This document shows positions 10,411 to 24,664 of a stretch of DNA of 64,000 nucleotides, piece by piece (position 1 is the first letter of the stretch; every line of letters starts with the position of its first letter). The DNA lies in the NCBI GenBank assembly GCA_029216955.1, contig JANAVB010003999.1, positions 3,853,999 to 3,917,998 of the forward strand, read 5' to 3'. A program made the translations under genes and the position numbers. The notes beneath the pieces are model-generated. The model was not told where the DNA came from. It searched no databases and was given only the letters and a program-made list of their open reading frames with translations. The DNA comes from Iris pallida. Its lineage: Eukaryota; Streptophyta; Magnoliopsida; Asparagales; Iridaceae.

Positions 10411-12983
10411 CAACGGCGGACATTATTTTGACCCAAAATTACCGTTTTACCCCTGTGTCTAAATTAGACTTATGGGCAGGCTATCCTAGCTAATTTGACC
10501 GTTCTGGACACGTTGGTGATATTTATTTTATCATCCGACAACATCTGTAGATTTTGTTTATGTATCATCCTTAATTTCTAATTAATTATTTTTTCAGAAA
10601 TTGTTACTTTCTGTTTTTGAATTTTTATATATATTTTAATTTCTGTAAAAAATTTGGAAAAATTGTATTTAAATACTATGTTAATTTAGCTAATTTATTA
10701 TAATTTTTAAAGCTTTTAATAAGTACTTTTGGTATTTTATAAAAATAGGAAAATAGAACTTATTTTCAGAATACATGTGTTTGCTGATTTTTAATAAATA
10801 TTTATGAGGGTTTATAAATTCTAGAAAAATTAGTATAAATTTTTATAATTAACAAGAATCATTTTGGTACTTTATTTTAAATATATTTGAGCTTTTTGTC
10901 TATCTCAAAAATTATTGGAACATAGTGTACAGTTTGATTTATTTACTGAATAGTTATGACTTGCAAGTTTTGTGTTGATTTGAGTTATTGTAGTTTTGGA
11001 CCTCACCCTACACTAGTGTAAAGACCCTAGAAAATTAGTTTGGATATAGTGGCACTCTACATTAGACTTTTATGCTTGGTCCCCACTTGACTAGTATCCA
11101 GTTAGGAGTCGTGTCACACCACTAGTAAAATCTTAATCATAGCTTAGAACTGAGTTTGTATATCACTATTGACAGGATACCGGACATCTATATCTTTGTA
11201 CTAGTATTCTTGCTTTGCTCGAGGCAAGTACATCTACAAACTCATTTACTGTCTTTTAATGCTAGAACATGTATTAACCCTGTTAAAATACTGATCTTTG
11301 AGGTAGCAAGTTATGTCTTCACATGTTGTATCACTTTTAGTACCGACCATGTTTAGTACAGTTCTTATATCTTCACATGCTTCTTACTAGTTTTCGGTAC
11401 ATGTTTTACTATGCTTTATACTGCTCTGAGTATCACATGTTTTATACTGCTCACAGTACCTGCCATGCATATACTGCTCCCAGTATCTCTCATATGTTCT
11501 ATATCGTTCTCGTATCTCTCACATGTTATATATATGGGTTATGGGAAAACTGACAGTTGAGTACGTGATCATGCCCCCCTCATAGTAGCGAGCGAGGTCG
11601 CATTTTATATGCATACCTTGCCGCAGGCCTTTATCTCAAAGCTGTATTTGTACGTATGTACATCTGTCACCTTTACACTTGTACGAAAGTATATTTCATT
11701 ATGTGTCCCCAGCACATTGTACATCTATTGACCGATCACGTACCTGCTACAGTTTTAAACATTACATATACATCTGTCTCTATGACATATGTATCCTTGC
11801 CATGATAGATTATGAGATATACCATGATTCCAGATACGCCATGTTCCCTATGTTACTATGAAACGATAATTCCAGTCATACCATGATCCCAGTTGTACCA
11901 TGAGGCCATGTTTCCAGTATTTCCTATTTTATAGACTTATTACACCATGTTTCTTGTTGTACATCTCTTTCATTATATATTCAGTACTTTAGTTGTAGAG
12001 GTTGTACTTGCTCCCGTCCTGACAGGATAACGTTGTAGGTTTACTTTTCGAGGAGGAAATCCTTTGTGTTACATATTATGGCACTGATTTTAAGGACCTG
12101 GCCTTAGCTCCAGAAGAGGCCCCAGCGGAGAACCTTGCTTAGATATCTTTCATGTGTTTTGAGACTTAGATTTTGGTCTGTACTTATATTTGAATACTGG
12201 ACTTTGTCTCCAGTTAGATACTTGAAAGTTTATTATTAAGTCTGTACTTGTTTACCTTCGCTTATAGATGCTGTGTTGTGATGAACTTTAAATATGATTT
12301 TAGAACTGTTAGCTACTTAGATCCTTTATTGTCTATTCTTAGAACAGCTTACTACGCTTTAACCAAGCGTAGGCTGGACATGGCTCGGCCCGACCCAACA
12401 ATTTGGGTAACGGGTCATGACATTTCTGCTTTAAACAGTCTTCTTAATTCCTTCTCTAGTGTACACAGTTGCCCGTAACCTGCTTCTTTCATCAGGTCAG
12501 ATGTAAGAAACTTCAGGATATCGCATACGTTCTATTTATTGAAAGGTTTCACATATTGAACAGTTATACTTCAGAAACAAGAATTTGGATTGAACAATTA
12601 TACCTTTAATACCGTATTATCAAATTCAAACTTAGGATTCTTGTCATGTAGATGCATTTAAATGTTCTTACATCCATACACATCAGGAATGTTTCATATC
12701 CTTAGTATGAGCCTACTGACAACCATGCATATGTGTACTTCACATGGGGCAAACATGCCAAGTATAAGCGAGTATAGGTTTCTATTTGATTATTTGACCA
12801 TAAGTTGAATGAGGAAACAACAACCGTTTCTGTAGGTAATGCTAAAAGAACAATGCATGGGTTTGCTTGTTCCTCCTTTTTTTCAGAACATAATTATGCC
12901 ATATTCCTATTTTTTTTTCTTTTTTTCTTTTCTGCTTGTTTGAATATTTTTGAAACTATTATCTTACATTACTGTACTGGCAG

Positions 12984-14815
12984 GCAACTATCCAAGGTCT
13001 GCAAGGTTCTCAACTATGGAGATTGCTGCTTTTAATGAAGGGGTAATGTATCTTGTACAAGCGATACAGAAATATACCGGAACCTTTCAAATATGCTGGC
13101 TATCCAAATGTTGCTCAATGCAGTCACTATGGATATGGATGATAACAATTTCCTTTCATCTGAGAGGGCCTCTCTTCTCATTGCAGCCTCAGAGCTGATT
13201 TGGCTGACGTAACAAGTTTTCCTTCATCAGTTAATTATTTCGAGCCTAGAAATTTAATTGTAAAATTTTGATATGCATCATTTTTTTCCAGGTGTGCATC
13301 ATCTTCACTAAATTGTGAAGAGCTTATAAGAGATGGTGGTATACCTCTTCTGGCAACTCTCCTTTCTCGTTGTATTGGTGTAGTTCAACCTACAACGCTT
13401 GCAAATGAACCTGCTGCCGTCATTATCACAAATGTGATGTGCACTTTTGCAGTCTTAACACAGTTTGACACTACCAGAGCTGAGATCCTAAAGTTTGGGG
13501 GTCTTGTTGAGGATATTGTGCACTGTACTGAATTGGATCTTGCTCCATCTGCTGTCGATACTGCACTTCAAACTGCAACTCATGTTTCGGTATCATCTGT
13601 ATTGCAGGATGCTTTACTACTATCTGGCTTGTTCTGGTGAATTTTAATGGAAAATACGATTGTATACAAATTAGATATTTTTTTGGAAGAAAACATGCAG
13701 GGAGCAATTCTAGATAATGACAAATGGAATGGTTAACTCTATACAGAAGTAATCCTATAGTGGCCTCTATGATTGTTTATGTTTGTGTTTTCTGCCTGCT
13801 AAGCTCTTACCATTTTATCGTTCCTTGATTTAGTAGATTTTTCTAGATTTTTTAATTGCTTGTCCTTAGAACACCACCATTACCTGAATAGAAGTACCCA
13901 TTGTAAGGAAACTTAATGTGCTCCTTTTCAGGTACTTACTGCCCCTAATGCTTCAATATGATTCTACTGCGGAGGAGAATGATGTCAATGATACACATGG
14001 TGTTGGTGCGAGTGTACAAATTGCTAAAAACTTACATGTCGTGCGTGCAGCTCAAGCTCTTTCGAGGCTATGTGGTCTTTCTGGTGATAAAATAACACTT
14101 TATAATAATGTGCCTGCTACTTCTCTCCGAGCTCTGCTTACTCCAAAGCTTGCCACTATGTTAAAAATCAGACAATGAAGGATCTTTTGTCATATTTGAA
14201 CTCAAATTTGGAATCTCCAGAGGTAAATTCAAGACTCAATGCATTTAATGCTTTTGGTCAGTACTACTAAAAACTGTTATGCATTTCTATAAATTTGGCA
14301 GTGTACTTATTTATTCACTTGCATTTTATGATGCAAGATCGTTAATCAATCAATTGGATGCGTAAAAAGAATGATACCACTAAGAATTATCATAGAATCT
14401 TGGGAATTAAACTGAAACTTGTGGTTACCATAATCTTCTATGTTTACGACAAAATAAAATGGTTTGAACTGATTGTAATGCTATTTTAGATCTGTGAGAA
14501 GGTTATGTTTCCTTAGTTCACTAGAGGTGAGTGCTTAATTTATATATACTTTTCTGGTTTAGGTTAGTAGTTTGCGCTGCAAATTACTATGTAAAAATAT
14601 GAAACATATATTTTACACAGTTAAAGTGTTCTCTCACCATGTCATAAAACCAAATAAGAGCATTATTTGATCTTTGTATTCCTATATTTTCTTAATCCAT
14701 GTAATAACCTAATGCAACACGAGTTCATTTTATGCTTTATTGCACCTATTTGCAGATAATTTGGAATTCTTTAACCCGAGCAGAACTGCTAAAATTTGTA
14801 GATCAGCGGCGTTGA
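12984..14815 (+). pseudogene. GRV2: GRV2/KAM2 (RME-8 homologue) fragment with introns
   Basis: Four exon-like blocks match my recollection of the C-terminal half of plant GRV2/KAM2, the DnaJ-domain endosomal protein homologous to RME-8. Block 1 (12984-13208) reads NYPRSARFSTMEIAAFNEG, then, after a frame slip near 13075, ERASLLIAASELIWLT. Block 2 (13292-13636) reads CASSSLNCEELIRDGGIPLL through GLVEDIVHCTELDLAPS. Block 3 (13932-14222) reads YLLPLMLQYDSTAEENDVND, QALSRLCGL and LRALLTPKL. Block 4 (from 14756) reads IIWNSLTRAELLKFVDQRR. Splice sites are still visible: GT at 13209, AG before 13292, GT at 13637, AG before 13932, GT at 14223 and AG before 14756, with consistent phases. Disruptions are the slip in block 1, a lost base in an A-run near 14165 and a TGA at 14813 followed by unrelated sequence. 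Retained introns mean a duplicated or broken gene, not a processed copy. Confidence 0.8.
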
Positions 14816-16827
14816 GAAATACAAATTTGGCATCATTGAAAAGCTATGTTCCTTCAATTGACACCTTACACACCTATAAGGATTACCATCATGTCATGTC
14901 ACCTGTATCATCATGCATATGTTTTTTTTTCCTTAGAACTTAACTAAAGTTTCTATTTTCTTATTACACTGCTTAGATATAAAGAAAAAGCAAGCCACAA
15001 AAATTTGCAAATTATGATGATGAAAAGATTTTGGAGTATCGGTAAAGGCAGGAATTCAAAATCGTATGTTAGATAATTGACAACCATTTATATATCATCT
15101 ATTTTTGTCATTCATACTACAAGTGATGCATGATAATGATGACTTATAATAATCGACCATAATTTGCCTTCCGTTTTTTCTCCTTTCTCAATTAGACTAA
15201 GATATTAGTAACTATTTGATGTGTTTTCCAGTAGATGGGACTAAGGTTGCTATGTAACAATAAGTCAGGCAATCACATTTTCATGTTCGACATTTGTTTT
15301 GTGCATAGCATTCATTTTGTATGGCTTATGTCAAGTTTTTTGCAATAATCTATGTTCCAGTCAAGAGCTCTAAAAGAGCAAATCAAGTTCTTTGCAATAA
15401 TCTAAGCATATTAGAAAGAACATGATTTCAAAATCGTATATTTATGTGTTGCTGCTCTCTGATGTTATATGAATTAGTACATGTGACATGTATAGTATTG
15501 TATATATAAATAAACAAGCTTAGTTTTGACGTCTCTATGAATGTAAGTGACAAGCTTATGATTATCTAGAGTTCTTTCAATTAAAATATTGAACTGTTAT
15601 ATTTTTGTTCAATTTGATAATCATCAAAAAGATGGACTTGCCATAACTTAGAAACATCCACATTTCTCTCAACAAAGACCACATTAAAAATATGTCATCA
15701 CTGGGCAACTCCATTATTGGTGCAACTGAATTTTCTAGACAAAATAGTTGTACTAAATCCCTTATAATGATAATTAACAAAGAAAAGTCCTGATTAGAAA
15801 GTTGTACTACAATAACACGATAGATGAGACAAGCATGCAGTGACTCCAATAATACTGAATTCTAGAACTTCATAATCTTACTATCCAAATGTAGAATTTA
15901 ACCTTTTACATTATAGATGAAGATGACTTAGAAGATATAATTATTTCTCCGCAAACAGGGTTGGAAAAAGATTGGAAGCTTTAAAGAAGCTTTAAAGAAG
16001 ATTATTTCCAGATAGTCACTTGGAAAAAGATTATTCCAGTTATTAAGATATATTTTCATATTTTATTTTCATCTTAATTCTGTCAAATTTCTGCTTCTAG
16101 TTATGTGCTTATAATTGGTTACATTCAGCATGCTTGAATTGTAGGTAAAATTGGAAGAAGTGCCATTGAAAATGTGCTTGCTAAATTATATGCTAAGATT
16201 ATATGCTATTCTGCTTTGTCGTACATTATAACATTTTGATTTTGTCAGTCCATTTCTAATTATTCTCATTTCTGAACAAAGGAAACTCCTACACCAACAA
16301 AATCTCTTGCTCATGTTCTGTGTACATAATCTGAATCATGTCCATCTAGGATGACAGTTGAGAAACATGAGATATTTTCTGCTTCACTTTGTAGCTACAA
16401 ACTTCATAGTAAAATTGTGTTCATTAATGGTTTGAATCAGGACCCTTTTTCTCTTCTATTTGATGATGGCTATGCACTATATTTTAGGATGCCCCCTCAG
16501 TTTCTGTGTGGATGTTCAAAGCAAACTAGATATTTTACATGTCATACCACTGGAACAGAAGGTGGCAGACATGATATAGGATCTACCCTATTGGAATAGG
16601 AACCAATTGGTTCCAAGAAAGGCAATGAGCAGAGAAGCACGGGAGAAATTAGCAAGGGGAAGAGCCCAGTGCTAAAATTTCAGATGACTGAAGCATGGTG
16701 GTCTATCTCACCGGCTAACTAGCCCAACCCTCCACATCTCAGTTCCGATAATCTAAGAGATTCTCCATGCATTTATACACCTAACAAAATATAGTTGCAA
16801 CCAAATTTGTAGCACTGATTTGAATTG
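14816..16827. other. AT-rich non-coding stretch after GRV2 fragment
   Basis: Probably decayed intron or intergenic DNA. ORFs here are short and without recognisable domains. Nothing further can be supported. Confidence 0.4.
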
Positions 16828-16841
16828 TGGTTATTGTGTAG

Positions 16842-16925
16842 GTTGTGGTTGATCGCATGGCACCTGGGGCTCTTCATTTGCCTCGTCTTTGGCTAGATTG
16901 TGTTCAAAGGAAGACTGAAGATTAA
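16842..16925 (+). pseudogene. Possible terminal exon, unidentified
   Basis: After an acceptor-like TATTGTGTAG, the frame VVDRMAPGALHLPRLWLDCV followed by QRKTED and a TAA has coding-like composition, with an AT-rich 3'-UTR-like stretch behind it. I do not recognise the protein. It could be the last exon of a host gene or a gene fragment. Confidence 0.25.
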
Positions 16926-17099
16926 ATTTTTTTGTAATTGAGGGATCTATACTAGTAGTTTGAAATGTATAGGATGACTTGTTTATCTTGTATCTTGTTT
17001 TGAATATAAAATGCAATGATATGCAGTTCTCTTCTTATTGTTTATCACCTGCAGTTCTGTTCTTACTCTAAATAAATTTTTGGAAAACATATTTAAACT

Positions 17100-17568
17100 A
17101 TTTTTTTTTTGTAGTGGAGAATGAGATTGGCAAGTGTAAATATATTCAAATTATTTTTTTGTAGTGGAGAATGAGATATTGGCAAGTGTAAATATATAGC
17201 ACAATTGCTATTAATTTTTGGGGCGGATATATAATTGTCCTGAAGATGAACGACATCCTTTTGTGACCATTTTCAATCCGTCCCTTAATTTTTAGGACGG
17301 TTTTATTTGTCACAAATAATTATATTTTGGGACGATTTAATAATCCGTCATAAAAATATAATAATTTAGACACTTTTGGGACAGTTAGTTTTTTCGACCC
17401 TAAAACCCAATTAGGACGGCTTTTTTCGTCCTAAAACTTTTTGCCACGCCACCCTAATAGCACTGTTTCAATCCGTCCCAAAATTCGTCCCAAATCGTAA
17501 TTTAGGACAGTTTAGATATTTTTTAACACGAATTTTTGCCATCCCAAAAGATCACTTTTTTTGTAGTG
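17100..17568 (-). mobile_element. CACTA-type transposon end
   Basis: Reading the minus strand from 17568, the sequence begins CACTACAAAAAAAGTGATC, the typical CACTA terminus. Many short subterminal repeats of the GTCCCAAA/CCGTCC/GGACGG type run across 17260-17540 in both orientations. A second and third CACTACAAAAA-like end, same orientation, sit at 17111-17116 and 17161-17166 inside a ~49-bp duplication. No transposase ORF and no matching opposite terminus were found, so this is a fragment or small non-autonomous copy. Confidence 0.6.
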
Positions 17569-18668
<1,100 letters not shown>

Positions 18669-21345
18669 TGTAGTGCCCCGTCCCGCTCAGTCAAACAGAG
18701 GAATCGCAAAGCCGACGGCGTTCGGACGTACCCTTGCAACGGCTGCTCGAGGACCAGCTCGGTCGAGACGACTCCTCGCTCAGGTGGGGTAGTTTCGATG
18801 AACTTGCCTCATCTTATCCTTCACATAATAAATCACATATTTTCAACTTGCACAAGTTAGGCTTGATAATAAAAGAGACGCATCCACATAGCTAAGGGAA
18901 TAATCCCGTCAGGTCGGAATGTGTTAGAACATGGAAAAAGGTCCCACGGTCTGCTTAGAAGTCGGCTCAGCGTACTTTCAAATGACACTCGATCCTTCGT
19001 CCCGTAGCTTGGAAGAAGGAAGTTGGCCTAAGTTGCTAAGTTGCCACAACGCTCGAATTAGCCTAAGTTATAGGCGTCGTCCGCATGAATGCTTGATAAA
19101 GCATGCACGGTCCCATCGTCCAAGGCTTGGCATAGCTTTCGCATGTCCCATGGTTTAAGTCGTATTGCACGGCTTGTGGCTTAAGTCTAGGCACCCAAGA
19201 ACTTGTTTGTTCAAGTCGAATGCGTGCACGGCACGTTCTCTCGATGTGAAGCTCGACGTAGCCTTTGCTCGTCGAGTCTTTGCCCGAATAATGTAGACAA
19301 GAGTTGTGCTAGGCTATCGAAGTCATAGCAAGCACTGTCCCCTGTTTCATGCGGTTGCCAAGTCATATAGTCCCACGAGAACAAGGCTCGTCATATAAGG
19401 TATATGACTTGAACGATAGCGTCACCTAGAGAACAAGTTCTGTCTAAGGCACGAGCCATAGTTGATTTTGAAAAGCATGCCACGGATAAAGGAAGTCCAC
19501 GCGACTGGTTGTCGTCGAGATCGGTTCCGCTACTTGGGAGTCTCAACAAGTCTCGATAGGGAAGCACCCAAGATCGGTCCCGCTACTTGGGAGTCTCGAG
19601 AATTCTCGATAGGGAAGCACCCGAGATCGGTCCCGCTACTTGGGAGTCTCGATAAGTCTTGTCCACGAGATCAGTCCCGCTACTTGGAAGTCTCGATAAG
19701 TCTCGTCCACGAGATCAATCCCGCTACTTGGGAGTCTCGACAAGTCTCGATAGGGAGAACCCGAGATCGGTCCCGCTACTTGGGAGTCTCGATAAGTCTC
19801 GTTCACGAGATCGGTCCCACTTCTTGGGAGTCTCGATAAGAAATCACGCAAGATCGGTCCCGCTACTTGGGAGTCTCGATAGAAAAGATGGAAACCATGG
19901 TCATGATTAAGGAATGACTTGATAGATCGAGTTGAGTCTTGCATGGTCTTTGGACAACTTGCGCGTAAGGGCAAAATTCCTCGAGCGATCCCGGGGCGCC
20001 AGGTTCGTGTCGGCCTAGGAGGAATTATATATATTGTACGGCCTTCATCGACGGTACGACTCGATTGAAGTGAACCGTTACAATGTAGGCTACGGGTCAT
20101 TCGGTGGGAGCTCGTACCTCGCCACACGAATGGTCACCGTATACAAAAGATCCAGGATATCCTGACATTGCTAGTGACCACTCATATAGATGTGTTGGCA
20201 TAGAGCGGCTATCCACGTGTATGCCTTTGGATTACGTCGAGTACTAGCAGGTTATGAGTTGGGTTATCAAGTTGTGCCTATAGCAAGCGCTAATCTTGAA
20301 TTGGCATGAGTTAGGTGTGCACGGTTGTACCACCATTCCGGAGCCTAAGATTTGGCTACAACAAGACACGTGCTTTGGCATGAATGTGGCATCGTCATAG
20401 CGTTGTCTAGAGTTAAGTCAGGAAGGGCCGTAAGGCAAGTTGGTTAAGTCTGGAAAGAACCTTGGGAGGCATGACCTCGATCGTAAGGCACGATTAAGTC
20501 TATTGGCACGACCAGCACGAGTCGTCCCCTTGACGTACTTGGCACGAGAATGGTCTAGAGGCACATGAAATAAGTGGAAGTCTTGGCGGCCGAGTTTGCA
20601 TAAGTTGCTACTCAGCGAGGGCACTGCCTCGTATATCTTGAAGTCCCGAATAGAGTATAGCACGACCCTGTCGTTGCGTCGCCAAGTATAGGCCAAGACG
20701 TCGTGGTCCTAAAATCGATCCTAAGGCAGGACTAGAAAGACAATCAAAAAGGGACTAAGCTGTACAAAGTAAATGAACGTGTCGGTTTTATATTGGTGGA
20801 CGAGGGGCTCACTCCACCAGTACAGTTGAGTACTGACACCCACACAGTTTTTATGTGCAGGCACATGTAGAAGCACGATGGCACGGAGCTCACTTGGATG
20901 CGTCGAGGCACGGAGTTCCTTGGAGTTCCGAGGCATGCGGCCGCATGGAGTCAGGACTTATATGGGACATAATGTATGGACATCGCCATTCCGCAGAATC
21001 TGCCACTCGTCGCCTTGAAGATTGTATCGAGAATGAGAGAGAGAGAGAGCAGAGTGACTTGTAATATGAGAAAAAAGTGAGCTTGAGAGACTTGTAAATT
21101 GGCCTTGTGCCCATATTTTAATCTTGTTCAATATCAATAAAAGAATATTTTTTATGACTTGTGTTTTGTATTCAAATTTTTGCTGCTGACTATTCAATGT
21201 CGCTGCTTGGGACTTCTGTGCGACGACCCCCGTCGCTTAGCCTGTAATCGGCCATTATGGACCTGCCTTGTGTGAGTGAAATCTAGGCTCATACGGTATC
21301 ACGCCTTAGCGAGGACGATCGCTCCTACGGGAGCGGGGCGTGACA
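18669..21345 (+). repeat. Gypsy LTR X (5' LTR)
   Basis: The LTR starts TGTAGTGCCCCGTCCCGC and ends GGGGCGTGACA. It is directly followed by a PBS, so it is a 5' LTR, 2677 bp long. Start and PBS surroundings closely resemble element Y (start TGTAGTGCCCCGACCCGC), so X and Y are related chromovirus-type families. It contains a minisatellite at 19516-19885. Confidence 0.75.
19516..19885 (+). repeat. Minisatellite in LTR X
   Basis: About eight imperfect copies of a unit with core AGATCGGTCCCGCTACTTGG followed by GAGTCTCGATAAGTCTCG, spaced roughly 40-60 bp. Spacer segments alternate between CATAGGGAAGCACCC-like and TCCACGAG-like types, suggesting a higher-order structure. Confidence 0.85.
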
Positions 21346-21348
21346 TAG

Positions 21349-21360
21349 TGGTATCAGAGC
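21349..21360 (+). other. PBS of element X (initiator Met type)
   Basis: TGGTATCAGAGC three bases after the LTR end. The following leader (ACTTTACGTCCTTGGA) matches the leader of element Y. Confidence 0.85.
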
Positions 21361-22157
21361 ACGACTTTACGTCCTTGGACTTCAAGTCGAATCTCTCAGT
21401 TTTGAAAGCTCGTTCATAGAAAAAGAAGTGTGCGCTCTCTCAAATGTCCTACGGCATGTCCATACAATAAGTCTAAATATTTTTAAAAGCTCGTACAAGT
21501 GTTCAATCGAACGCATCGGTAGGCGATGGCCTTTGTGCCGAACGGTATCAATCTTGACTTGATAGAAAATACATGCTAATGTTAGCAAGTCGCGTGCGTG
21601 CCTAAATAGTCCTGTGTCGATATTAGCAAGTGAGTATGCAAAATCAGAGTATAGCCCATACGGGATAGCTATGCACACGACCATTTGGCTAAGTTGTGCC
21701 AGGTATCGCGCACCTAGACCTTATGGTGCAACGAGTTTGCAAGCGATATTAAGTATCGCTCGGTTAGGAACGGAGATATACCCCGCTTTCGATAGGCGAC
21801 GAACTTCATAATATGCTTGCGCAGAGCCAGATCGACCGAAAACTTAGATGGCCATCTGACTCGATCGCTAAGCTTGGAAAACGATAACACCTTGCGGCAT
21901 CGATCAAATCGATTTGGACGGATGTTACGAGAATCGATCCAACTAATGGAACGACTTATGTTAGAATAAGTCCTAGATGCAGCGGGCTGCATCTCGGCGA
22001 GTGAGCTCTATATAAGAGTCCCTTCGATGGGACCGGACTGCTGTATGGTTTTCTTGGAGCTTTTGCTGCTGGGTTTTGATGAAGTGCTTTCGCGTTATTT
22101 TTTTGGATACAATCTACAAATTTCGAAGCAAAAGAAAAAAGAAGGAATCCTAACAAA
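21361..22157 (+). other. Element X leader or start of LTR Z
   Basis: No gag ORF follows the PBS. A TATA box (TATATAA, 22009-22015) lies near the right end. The sequence is interrupted at 22162 by element Y and continues at 52692, so this TATA box could drive LTR Z, whose start I could not locate. Confidence 0.4.
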
Positions 22158-22162
22158 GTATT
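22158..22162. repeat. Element Y target-site duplication, left
   Basis: GTATT, matching 52687-52691. Confidence 0.8.
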
Positions 22163-23541
22163 TGTCACGCCCCGATCTCGAAGGATCAAAAACTAGCCAC
22201 TGGACATGATGCCGTACAAGTCTAGATTGTACTTGTACAAGGCAAAACCATTACAGTTCCTGGTATTTCTCAGAAAACATCGATAACGCAGCAGAACCAA
22301 GCATGATAATTTGAAGTCACACAAGATATGAAGAAATGTATCTCTTTATTGATAATCATAATAGAATACAAGACTTACAGCGGAATATAGAGTTTACAAC
22401 TGATTACAAGACTTTTGAATAGCCAACTGAATGTATACACTTGCCCTTTAGGCTACAAATGAATATACCAACTTCTTTACAATGAACTTGCCAATATGGC
22501 TACAATCTCACTGGTACAACTGAGTTCCCCTGTTCCATACATTATGTCCCATATAGCAGAAGACATCATCTTGAAAGAAGAGCTTTTGCACATCCATCCG
22601 ATTCATCGATGCCAAGTACTGATTCACAGGATTTTCCCCAAGCAAATACCTGTAATATTGCCCACAATGTGGGTCAGTACATCATCAATGTACTGGCGAG
22701 CGGTGCTGGCCCAACTCACCTAAGAAGACAACACTAAGTAATCATGTTACAGAACATTATTAACAGTGGTCTTTCTCGTTGCCTTAGGGTCAATTTCATG
22801 TTATAGCCGACAAGAAGTAAAGCATGCAAATCTCATAGCCAACATAGTTTAAAGCATACTGTTATTACCCTTTGGTGATTTTTACCCACGGTCGTGTAGC
22901 CATCCCTGTATATTTATAATACTTACTCTGCCTGCACAAGACATTGTTAGGAACAATATTATGATTCAATATAAATATCACCGTTCAGGTGATTCTTACC
23001 AACAGCCGACATCCTTCCCTGTATTTGAGTAATAACTTACTCTGCCTGCATAAGACATCATTAGCACCGGACCTATCTATATGAAGGTCACTGGCGACAC
23101 GCCATCCTGGACCGACTTACAGGTATACAGCGCCCTTGCCAGTGCAGGTAGCTAGCCCCACTGCAAGTCCTGTATACCGTGCTACAACTTCAGCACTGCT
23201 ACTACTTCAGCATTGGTTTCCTCCAGGACGAACCGGGTTCCATGGCCCAGGAATACCGTTCGAGAAGCCACCTTGTCGACAAGTTGTCCATGACCATGCA
23301 ACTATATGCAACTTATCTAAGAAGAAAACATATAATGCATGATAAGGAAAACTAAGTAATTCAGCCACCATTCTCATTCATATTACCATCTTGCCATCTT
23401 GCCTTGAGCCAATGCTCGTATTATCATCTACCCAATCCAGGGTCTTGGCATAATCAACATTCTACATCGGCGATAGGATAATAGAATGTTGTTACCCAAT
23501 CTTTTTGCCACATCTTTGATGCCATACATCTTTCCAACCAA

Positions 23542-23546
23542 ACTCA
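23542..23546. repeat. Element B target-site duplication, left
   Basis: ACTCA, repeated at 37511-37515. Confidence 0.85.
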
Positions 23547-24664
23547 TGTTTCACTTAACAAAATACCAAAAAAATTGGCTTTTGAAAATAAAACGAGAAA
23601 AAAGTACAAGAAGTACAAATTTGATTCTGGGAAGGTATTGCTATAGAAGTATGATCTGTAAATGATCACTTTGTTCCTTGGACCATATGATGATGATGAA
23701 GATCACTGCTTGAAGTAGAACAACTTGGAAGAACTAAGTCACCAGAAAGGTATCGACGTACTTGGGCACTGATGGCGAGGACGAATGCTTTCCTGCTTTG
23801 CTTCACTCTGTTCTGAAAGAAAAGTTAAAGAAGAATGCTCTGGAGAATCAAAGTCTCGAAGTTCTGATCTCTGTATTCTCTCATGTCTCTCTGTGTCTGT
23901 CTTATGAGAAAAATAAGTCTATTTATAGACTTAGGCTCTGGTGCGTAAAAACTCAGCAAAAGTTCCGCCTTTACGCTAACAACCGCCACCCACGATCAAA
24001 GTCATCCTCTGTATACGTTGACACGTGTCCTATCAATTCAGTAAGAATAGGATGCACGTACACACGTTCTTCGGAATGTGTGGCATAAAAGCCATATAGG
24101 CAAACCACGTTCCAAATTGATCATAAAGAACAGGGCATAAAAATAGCCTCAATGTACTCTGAGTGTAAAGCAATAGATTGAGCGTAAAGTAGCTTTGACG
24201 TAGACTTCCCGCGTAAAGTGGTTGTTAAATAACCTTGAGCGTAAAAATAGCTCAAATAGACTTTACGCACACGTCAACTGTTGAGCGTAAAAGCTCGTAT
24301 AGTCCTCGTGCGTAAAAGAAGCCATAGTGTGAGCGTAAAGTAGCTCAATCCACATACTAAACGACAACATTGGTCTCTGTGTAAAAGACAAATCCCTTTG
24401 TGATATATGCCATCATTAATATCTCCATGTCAGAGTTTGCATTAAATGCGAGATTTGACAGCTTTGTCCAGCGTAAAAGTGGCTGCTCTATCCTTGGCGT
24501 AAAATCATGGGTGTAGACCCGAGCGTAAAATGATCAGCCTTCTTAGGCGTAAATTGATTAGCCTAGTCCTGGGCGTAAAGGAATTACCCATTCTGCTAGG
24601 CGTAAAGCAGGTCACTTATGAATGAGATGACTCTTTCTTTGAAGCACTTTTTTACGCTCCTATA
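23547..24664 (-). repeat. Element B 3' LTR
   Basis: On the plus strand it runs from TGTTTCACTTAAC to GCTCCTATA; the minus-strand start TATAGGAGC differs from TGTAGGAGC in the partner LTR. A TATA box (TATAAATA on minus) is at 23920-23927. Sixteen exact GCGTAAA/TTTACGC heptamers were counted, 14 of them upstream of the TATA box (24170-24664) in the U3 region. Confidence 0.95.

Larger units (their letters stand above)
8641..12422 (+). mobile_element. Long gypsy-type LTR, 3' part (L1)
   Basis: The end (GGGTCATGACA at 12412-12422) resembles other gypsy LTR ends in this window (GGGGCGTGACA). The block near 12000 (CTCCCGTCCTGACAGGATAACGTTG) resembles the conserved block of LTR U near 63960. No PBS follows 12422, so this is a solo LTR, a 3' LTR or a truncated one. 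Its start must lie left of element A, outside the window. It contains pyrimidine-rich stretches, a TA microsatellite, a GC-rich island and a 158-bp tandem repeat. No gene was found in it. Confidence 0.6.

Noticed and set aside
19516..19885. Regular repeats with spacers, CRISPR-like at first glance
   Set aside because: Repeats are imperfect, spacers are themselves repeated, and the context is a plant LTR; it is a minisatellite.
19462..20127. ORFs of 83-163 codons on both strands in LTR X
   Set aside because: They are translations of the minisatellite in different frames with no family resemblance.
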